Below, one piece after another: positions 43,303-52,700 of a stretch of 64,000 bases of DNA. The position numbers and the translations under genes are program-made. The notes beneath the pieces were generated by a model. It saw nothing but the letters and a program-made list of their open reading frames with translations. It was not told the origin of the DNA and did no database searches. Position 1 is the first letter of the stretch. Each line of letters begins with the position of its first letter. The DNA comes from Oncomelania hupensis (lineage: Eukaryota; Mollusca; Gastropoda; Littorinimorpha; Pomatiopsidae): assembly GCA_036898135.1 (NCBI GenBank), contig CM072513.1, forward strand, positions 81,568,820 to 81,632,819, read 5' to 3'.

Positions 43303-46300
43303 GTAATACACATTGCTGCGATCGGTAGAAAGTATCGCCAAAACTCCCGCTAGCAGCAGGTGAAAGTATTCCCTCCATCCCTTCAAAGTATACTTTGGGC
43401 TCGCTGCTAGCCGCGGATACGAACCGCAGTACTGTTTAAAAGTGACGGAAAGAGCGGAACATTGCTACAAGGGTTCGGGTAAGGGTTAGTTGTAGATCTA
43501 GCCCTAGCCCTAACCCTTTTCTCTACAAAAATGCTCTTTTTCCGTCCCAAAATCCCATTTACCTTCTTGGATTCTTAAATTGTATGAAACCGAGTGAGGA
43601 CACTATCCGGCGTCAATAAACGGTTCGAAAAGATTCTGAAACGGTTCGTAAAAGACAGTTGACCTACAAACAAATACAGCGTGACCTACTTCGTCGCCTA
43701 GAGGAGACGAAACTTACTTTTCCGTTTATAGTCTTTCACCGACACTGTAACTGAGCACGCTGCTAACCTCTATAATCCGTGAGAGCGTCTCGCATTTTTG
43801 TATAGGACATAATGGAAGTTCCCCCTCTTTCCGTATTAAGCTCTTTGCCTCTATCGCTTCAAAGTATACTTTGGGCTCGCTGTTGACAAGTGACGGAAAG
43901 AGCGGATTATTGCTACTAGGGTTCTGGTAAGTGTTGTAGATCTAGCCCTAGCCCTTGCCCTAACCCTTTTACGGAAAAGAGCGGAATATTGCTACTAGGG
44001 TTCGGGTAAGGGTTAGTTGTAGATATATCCCTAGCCCTTAATTGCCCTAACCCTTTTCTGTACAAAATGAACAGCCAAAGTATCCCTTCAAGGGACAAGG
44101 GACATACTTTGGTCTGCTGCGCAGCGTGTGCCTGGAGTATACTTTCTTTCGATCGTAGCTATGTTCAATGGGTGGATGATGATGGTGGTGGTGGTGGTGG
44201 TGGTTATGATGGTGGTGTCGGTAGGCAACATGAGATGCGGGAGCAGAGAGGGCCGTTTCGTACACTGGTGAAGTCCTCAGGCACGATGACCATACAGCTG
44301 TGTGTTACGCAATGCTGGCTCAAGCGCTTCTCCTATGCTGCACTGCAGGTGTGTCTGTGTGTGTGTATATGTGCGTGTGTCTGTATGTGTGTGTATGTGC
44401 GTGTGTGTCTGTATGTGTGTATATGTGCGTGTGTGTCTGTATGTGTGTATATGTGTGTGTGTCTGTGTGGGTGTATATGTGTGTGTGTGTTTGTATGTGT
44501 GTATATGTGCGTGTGTGTTTGTATGTGTGTATATGTGCGTGTGTGTCTGTATGTGTGTATATGTGTGTGTCTTTATGTGTGTATATGTGCGTGTGTGTCT
44601 GTATGTGTGTATATGTGTGTGTCTGTATGTGTGTATATGTGTGTGTGTCTGTATGTGTGTATATGTGCGTGTGTGTCTGTATGTGTGTATATGTGCGTGT
44701 GTCTGTATGTGTGTATATGTGCATGTGTGTCTGTGTGTGTATATGTGCGTGTGTGTCTGTATGTGTGTATATGTGCGTGTGTGTCTGTGTGTGTATATGT
44801 GCGTGTGTGTCTGTATGTGTGTATATGTGCGTGTGTGTCTGTGTGTATATGTGCGTGTGTGCGCGCGAAAGACAGAGAGGATTGGGTTGGGAAGGGGGGT
44901 AGAGTACGAGAGAGTGGTATTGACGTCACAAAGACACAGCGTTACACACTACCAATGTTTACCACACAACGGGTGACCTAGCTGTTGTTAGCCCATACAA
45001 CGAGTGACCTAGCTGTTGTTAGCCCATACAACGAGTGACCTAGCTGTTGTTAGCCCATACAACGAGTGACCTAGCTGTTGTTAGCCCGTACAACGAGTGA
45101 CCTAGCTGTTGTTAGCCCGTACAACGAGTGACCTAGCTGTTGTTAGCCCATACAACGAGTGACCTAGCTGTTGTTAGCCCATACAACGGGTGACCTAGCT
45201 GTTGTTAGCCCGTACTATGGCGGTGACTATATTAGTGTGAAACGTTCACAGGATTATCTCCCTTCCAAACGTCACTCATTGCTATTTCACACCCATTTAC
45301 ATATTGGTGGAACTGAACCCCCTCACAGGGGAACAAACGTGAACCCCCTCACTTCATCTCGTGACACAGGCGAACAGACGTGAATCCCCTCACTTCATCT
45401 CGTGACACCGACGAACAGACGGGAACAATACAGTATGGTCGCCTCTTCATGTGCTGACAGTGTTCTCACTCCTGCCTGTGACGCAGGCTGTGACATCTCT
45501 AGCTCCAGTCAAGGTCACTGTGTGTTACACCTGTACAGGACTGTGAGTTACACCTGTTATAGTACTGTGTTAGAGGACGGTGTTACATCTGTTACAGGGT
45601 TGTGTGTTACAGGGTTGTGTGTTATACATGCTACGGTTTGCGTTTAACACCTGTTACAGAGCGGGACGCGGTGCTACTGCGCCAACTCTCACAAAGGCTT
45701 GGTGCACGTGGACACGGTATCTATGTGCACTGAGCACTGCGCAGGCAACTGTAACCAGCTGTGTGGGGGACCCATCGCCCTGTCCGTATACAACACAGGT
45801 AGCGTCATCGTTGTCGTTGTCATCATCATCGTCATCAGCATCAGCAGCAGCAGCATTTGTTTATGCCTGAGTGCGTGTGTGCGCTTTGAAGCGATTATTA
45901 TTATTATTATTAATGAGTCTACTGGAGACTGGGCGGCAACCCATGACAGTGGCTTTGATTGATTGATTGATTTATTATTGCTTTAGGTCCAGCGGACTCT
46001 TCCGAGCCAAATCAGGACCGGACAACCCCCGATCCGCATAAAAGATCTGCCGAAACAACCCTAGTGGGAAAATTGAATGCCCTCCACCGGCCAGTCACTT
46101 TACAATAAAGACATCCCACGCGGGGGACGGCTGAGGGTTGACCTCAACTACGCGAACACCCCGGTTACAAAAACAAAATAGAATACAACCATCATTATAA
46201 ATCATCAAAAAAACACATACATATAAAATGCCTATAGTGCGAAATAATACAATCATAGGAAGCCCTAGTGACCACCCGGCAGAAAGCGTCCAACACTCCC

Positions 46301-46734
46301 AAGCTGATCCAACAGACCCCATACACAAACAAGGAGTCTTGTCCAGGAAGAGTTTTCAAGAAAAAAGGTAGGTCATTGATCTAGCGAAGAAGAAGAAAGT
46401 ATAGCAGAGTCATAGGACAGATCAGGAATGGGAAAGAGCAAATGATGAAGACAGCGACAGTGGGAATTTAAAGCACTAAATTTCCAGAAAGTGGGGATAC
46501 TATTTATACTGAAACCCCCGGCACTCCAACAGGGGGAACTGTTGCCGCAGTGAATTAGTCATGCCTACAAAGGCAAGACAGGTTTTCAACTGGGGCTTTC
46601 ACTGTTCCCTTTATAGGTTAGAACAATCTACAGTGACAAGATTGCTCATGACCCCAAGGGGTTGACAGTGGCTAGAATGTTCTTGTGGACCAAGAAACCA
46701 ACGCCGTGTTCGTGCCTGTCATCTCTACCATTAT

Positions 46735-46799
<65 letters not shown>

Positions 46800-49700
46800 T
46801 CGTCATTGTCATCATCATCATAAAAATCCTGACCATCGTCGTCATAATGTACATCATCATCATCATCATCATTATCATTATCGTCATCATCACCATCACC
46901 ATCAACGACAATTAGGTGAGTGACATGCTGTGTTACGTACAGGGTACGAGGGAGAGCCACAGTTGGGCGACGTGGACCTGTCTAGAGGTGAGTATAAGCT
47001 GTCGGTCACACGGAGTAACTGAGGCTAGCTGAGAATCTCTCATAAGTCATTAGCCGATAGGTGGACCAGTCAGATACATGTGTATTGTTCCCCAACATTG
47101 GGGTTTGCACATTAATCTGAAGAAGAAGAAGACACTGACCCCATGAAAGCTCAAGTCAATTCATCACACAACAAACATTATACAACATAGGCCCATATCA
47201 TACCACATACATCACACATCCTACGCAATACATTACACATCAGACAGCATCATACATCATACACCAACCGTCGTATCTTACATAAGTCGCTTGGTCATTC
47301 TGTGTGGGGACTGGGTTGTTTTCTACGTATAGGGTGTTGCGTACGGTGGTATCAGTGTGTCCTTGCCTTAGGTCTACTGTGTGTACTGTGATATCAGAAT
47401 AGAGGAATGTTACCTTAGGTCTGTTGTGTACGTTGATATCAGTATAGAGCAATGTTGCCTTAGGTCTGTTGTGTACTGTGATATCAGTATAGTGCAATGT
47501 TGCCTTAGGTCTGTTATGTACTGTGATATCAGTGTAAAGCAATGTTGCCTTAGGTCTGTTGTGTATAATGTGATATCAGTATTCACAACTTTCCGGCACC
47601 TCTCATAAAAACTCGTGGGTATCGCCATTATAAATTAAAACGAGGTTAGCATGAAACCAAGTTCCGGTCTAGCTTGTTTTGCTTTTATCAAAGCTTGATG
47701 CGTGACTTTTAAATATGGCAAATTGCCGAAAACGACGATTGTTAGAGCCAGAAAACGAGTGGGATAAGTATAAAAACGGTGGAGGAAGTACATGCTCAAT
47801 GAAAGGATGCAAAAAACAATCGTAGAGGCCTGTATTTGTGGCGACTTCGGAGGTGCGTCGATCATCGACAGAAAGTGAAACAGGACCTGAAGACTCTTGT
47901 AGTTTTTCATAGCTTCGCCGTCGCAACCTTCACAAAACACGAAGTTACTGACAATGTTAGGCGAGCGTTGTGGCCAAGTGGGCTAAGGCGGGACTAACTT
48001 GCCTTGTTCACAAGCCAGAAACCAATGGCGCCTGACAGGTGTGGGTTCGAGCCAGCATCTAGGCGTTATGTTTTTCCGAATATTTTTCAAAAATTCACAA
48101 ATAATGTTAGGTAGGTAGGGTTTAGGCGCGCCACTGGCGATAGAAAGGGATAATAAACTGCAGCAAAAAAAATAAAAATATGTGAGGGTACGACACAGGT
48201 GGCCAGTGACACATGTTATTATTCTTGAATATTTGGAAATAACTCACTAAAACACGCGGAGAAAAAACACCGGAAGTATGTTTCATTGAGGGGATTCCCG
48301 TTGGTGCATAGGATAGCAGAAAAGTGTGAATAGAGCAATATTGCTTTAGGTCTGTTGTGTACGTTGGTATCCGTATAGACTATAGAGCAATGTTGCTTTA
48401 GGTCTGTTGTGTACGTTGGTATCAGTATAGAGCAATGTTGCTTTAGGTCTGTTGTGTACGTTGGTATCAGTATAGAGCAATGTTGCTTTAGGTCTGTTAT
48501 GTACTGTGATATTATTAGTATAGAGCAATGTTGCTTTAGGTCTATTGTGTACGTTGATATCAGTATAGAGCAATGTTGCTTTAGGTCTGTTGTGTACGTT
48601 GGTATCAGTATAGAGCAATGTTGCTTTAGGTCTATTGTGTATATTGGTTGCCTTAGGTCTGTTATGTACAGTGATATTATTAGTATAGAGCAATGTTGCT
48701 TTAGGTCTGTTGTATACGTCGGTATCAGTATAGAGCAATGTTGCTTTAGGTCTGTTGTATATGTTGGTATCAGTATAGATCAATGTGGAAATATTGTGTG
48801 TGCTTGCCTCAGGTCTGCTGTATATGTTGGTATCAGTATAGAGCAATGTTGCTTTAGGTCTGTGGTGTACGTTGGCATCAGTATAGAACAATGTTGCTTT
48901 AGGTCTGTGGTGTACGTTGGCATCAGTATAGAACAATGTTGCTTTAGGTCTGTGGTGTACGTTGGTATCAGTATAGAACAATGTTGCTTTAGGTCTGTGG
49001 TGTACGTTGGTATCAGTATAGAGCAATGTTGCTTTAGGTCTGTGGTGTACGTTGGTATCAGTATAGAGCAATGTTGCTTTAGGTCTGTGGTGTACGTTGG
49101 CATCAGTATAGAGCAATGTGGAAATACTGTGTGTGCTTGCCTCAGGTCTGCTGGGCTGTTACGAGGAGGTCAGCTGGACCGAGTGGTGCGGGGCGCCACA
49201 AGCAGAGCGACCGTTTGATAACCAGCACATCAACCATCCCCAGGACGTACCGGACGGCCTTGGCGCCATGGCCGCCGTCAAACCGCCGCTTGTGTCGGTG
49301 AGGATGTCCGCGTTGCTGTGTACAACGTACTGCGCCAGTGGTCCTGTCAGCGCTGCCGTCGCCGTTCTCAGGGTAGGTGAGGCTGTAGAAACATGCTGTC
49401 AGCCCATTGTCGTTGTTGATTGTGATTATGTTAGTGGCTGTTGTAGATTATTGTACAGTCAACGTCAGAGCACGGCTGACGGCATAGTAATCCTGAGCTC
49501 AGCATTATGTAAGATATGACGTTGGTGTCTGATGTATGATACCTGTATGGTGTCTGATGTGTAAGGTATTGTGTATGATGTGTGATGTACGTTAGGCCCA
49601 TGTCGTATGATGTTTGTTGTGTGATGCATGATGTATATGTGATGCATGTTGTAGGATTTGGGTTGTGTGATGTATGATGTATTATCAATGGTGTGTGATG

Positions 49701-52700
49701 CATGTTGTATGATGTATGTTGCAATATTATGGTGTCTGTTGTACGATGTACTTTGAATTTTATATATATGATGTTATTGTATGTTGTGTGATCTATGATG
49801 TGTGGTGTAAGCTGTGTGTTATATGATGTATTTTGTGTGATTTACGTTGTATTTTTATTTTTTTATTTATTTAATCGTTCTTATAAAGCGCTTTTCCAGC
49901 TCAAGAGCTGCTCAAGGCGCAGACCGATACAGGATCTAACTCAAGCTGCTCGAGGCGCCAACTTGCAGCCTTTGGGCGCATCGTCGTAACGCTCCAGACA
50001 ACTGAGCACAATCCTGGGCAGCCAGGGATGGGGGAGAAGGTCCTAGGTGCATGCTGGGTGTGTTCTTGTCACCGGCACTCACCCGTCTATGACATGAGCG
50101 TCAGGATCTTTAAAGTCCGTTATGATGGAATGTATGCCACACAGACTAGACCTCGGTTTATACTCTCATCTGAAGGAGTAGGAAACGGGAGTAAAGTGTC
50201 TTTCCCAAGGACACAACATAATGTCCCGGCCTGGGCTCAAAGGAGAACACGATGGATTTATAGAAACATGCACACATGTATCTGAGCTCAGTGCAGGCGA
50301 TCGTGAGTCTCAGTGAACGATTGTTCGCCATTGTCATTGTTTCAGCTGCTCAGATTGCTTCGATGTGATGGTTCATTTATCGCTTGAATCACACTGTATA
50401 ATGCACATGAAAGTTCTGTCAAAGATATGATGATTTGAGCATATGTTCGATTCCGTACCGATTGGAAGGTGGGGTGGAAAAATTCAATCATGGTGATGAT
50501 CAATCCCATTTTGCAATGGTGGTTAGGCCTACTTTATTGTGTATGGTCACGGGTACTTACCTTTTGTAGTTTGTGTGCTTTTTGTTCTGTCGGCCTTGAG
50601 TGTTTGCGTCGCCTTGGCTCGTTGTACTTTGTTGTGGTCTCGCTCTCTTTTGATTTTTGGAAGCAAATTCAAATTGCATCGTTTTCCAGCAGCATGCGAG
50701 GTCAAATTAGACGAATTCAGATCTATCCAATCTTTTTGTGACGCCATTTTGCGTGTGTCTCGTGTGCCATGCACCAATCGCGAAGAGTCCTGCCGACGTC
50801 ATTTCAGAAAAGGATTTCCCTACCCATAATTCCCCTGGGTTTTGAAGTTTCAAAAAATTATTTTAGGCCGACGACGCTCTATGGAGCGCAAAGCATGTAA
50901 AGGGAAGCAACCGGTTGTACGCGCACGTCGACAGAGACATAGAAGGGAGATACTAACTTGTTAGTTGATATACTTGTGGTGTTGTATGATGTATGTTGTG
51001 TGATGTTTGATGTAAGCAGTGTGAAGTATGATGTATGTTGCATGATATGTGTTATGTGTTGTATGATGTATTTTGTGTGATGTTTGATGTAAGCAGTGTG
51101 AAGTATGATGTATTTTGCATGATATATGTTATGTGTTGTATGATGTATGTTGTGTGATGTTTGATATAAGCAGTGTGAAGTATGATGTATGTTGCATGAT
51201 ATGTGTTATGTGTTGTATGATGTATGTTGTGTGATGTTTGATGTAAGCAGTGTGAAGTATGATGTATGTTGCATGATATGTGTTATGTGTTGTATGATGT
51301 ATGTTGTGTGATGTTTGATGTAAACAGTGTGAAGTATGATGTATGTTGCATGATATGTGTTATGTGTTGTATGATGTATGTTGTGTGATGTTTGATGTAA
51401 GCAGTGTGAAGTATGATGTATGTTGCATGATATATGTTATGTGTTGTATGATGTATGTTGTGTGGTGTACGATTTGCAGAGGAACACGACGTGTTGTTGC
51501 GGAGCTACGGCAGACAGACCTCGTGATCGTCATCTGGTGTCGTTCAGCGAGTTCTGTAATGTGCCCTGTGCTGATGGCTCTACTCCCACATGTGTCGGCC
51601 ACGTCAACGGCCGGCGTTATATATCCGTCTACCACACGCACAGTGAGTCACACGTGCACACACACACACAACACACACACAACACACACACAACACACAC
51701 AACACGCACACACCACACACAAAACACACACAAAACGCACACACACAACACACACACACCACACACAAAACACACACAAGACGCACACACACAACACACA
51801 CACCACACACAAAACACACACAAGACGCGCACACACAACACACACAAAATTTGTTTTTCTGTGGAGAAAATGGCCTATAAGTTTAAGGAATAAATGAACA
51901 CTAATACATTTTGTATCACGTCATATGAATAGGATTAGTTATTTCAACGATCAATTAGTCAGTCGGTGTGTCAGTCAGTCAGTGTGTCAGCCAGTCAGTG
52001 TGTCAGCCAATCAGTCTGTCAATGTGGCAGTCAGTCCGTAAGTCGTCAATCAGCCAGTCAGTGTGTCAGCCAGTCAATGTGTCAACCCATCAGTCCGTCA
52101 GAGTGTCAGTCCGTCAGTCAGTGTTTCAGTCAGTCAGTGTTTTAGTCAGTCAGTGTCAGAAGTTTGCTGTGTGTTTCAGTGTTGTGGGGGCACAACAACA
52201 GACCAATGCTGATGATCAACGCCGCCAAGGGATGGCTGTACCCTGACTTTCCACGTAAATCTCTGTCTCTGTCCGTCTCTGTTTCTCTGTCACACACACA
52301 CACACACACACACACCCACGCACACACACACACCCACACACACCCCCACATACACACACACACACACGCGCACACACACACACACACACACACACGCACG
52401 CACCCACCATTGTTTATGCACCGAGCAGACCACATGATGTTCACATGTTACATGTTATCATAGTATCATACTGATGTCACACCATTTCACTGACGTCACA
52501 GTATTACACTGACGTCACTATTTTACTGACGTCCAGTTCTATAATACCCCGTAAACTGAAGATCTTTGGGGTACCAGAGATGCAGGGCCGGATCACTTAC
52601 TCTTGGAGGGGGGGGTTCCAAAAATTTTTTAAGGGGTTAGGGGTGACAAAAACGTGTCCGCTCGAGGAACTTGAGTACAATGAGGAACGTTTTACTTACC

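Noticed and set aside
43477..44058. Interstitial telomere array
   Set aside because: Only one or two TTAGGG-like units occur per copy, in both orientations; this is a foldback motif, not a telomeric array.
44067..44981. Cys/Val-rich 304-residue frame
   Set aside because: It crosses a real exon (44274-44348) but the rest is a GT-rich minisatellite after a good donor site.
47957..48066. Functional tRNA-Ser or tRNA-Leu gene
   Set aside because: A and B boxes are present but the T and acceptor stems do not pair properly.
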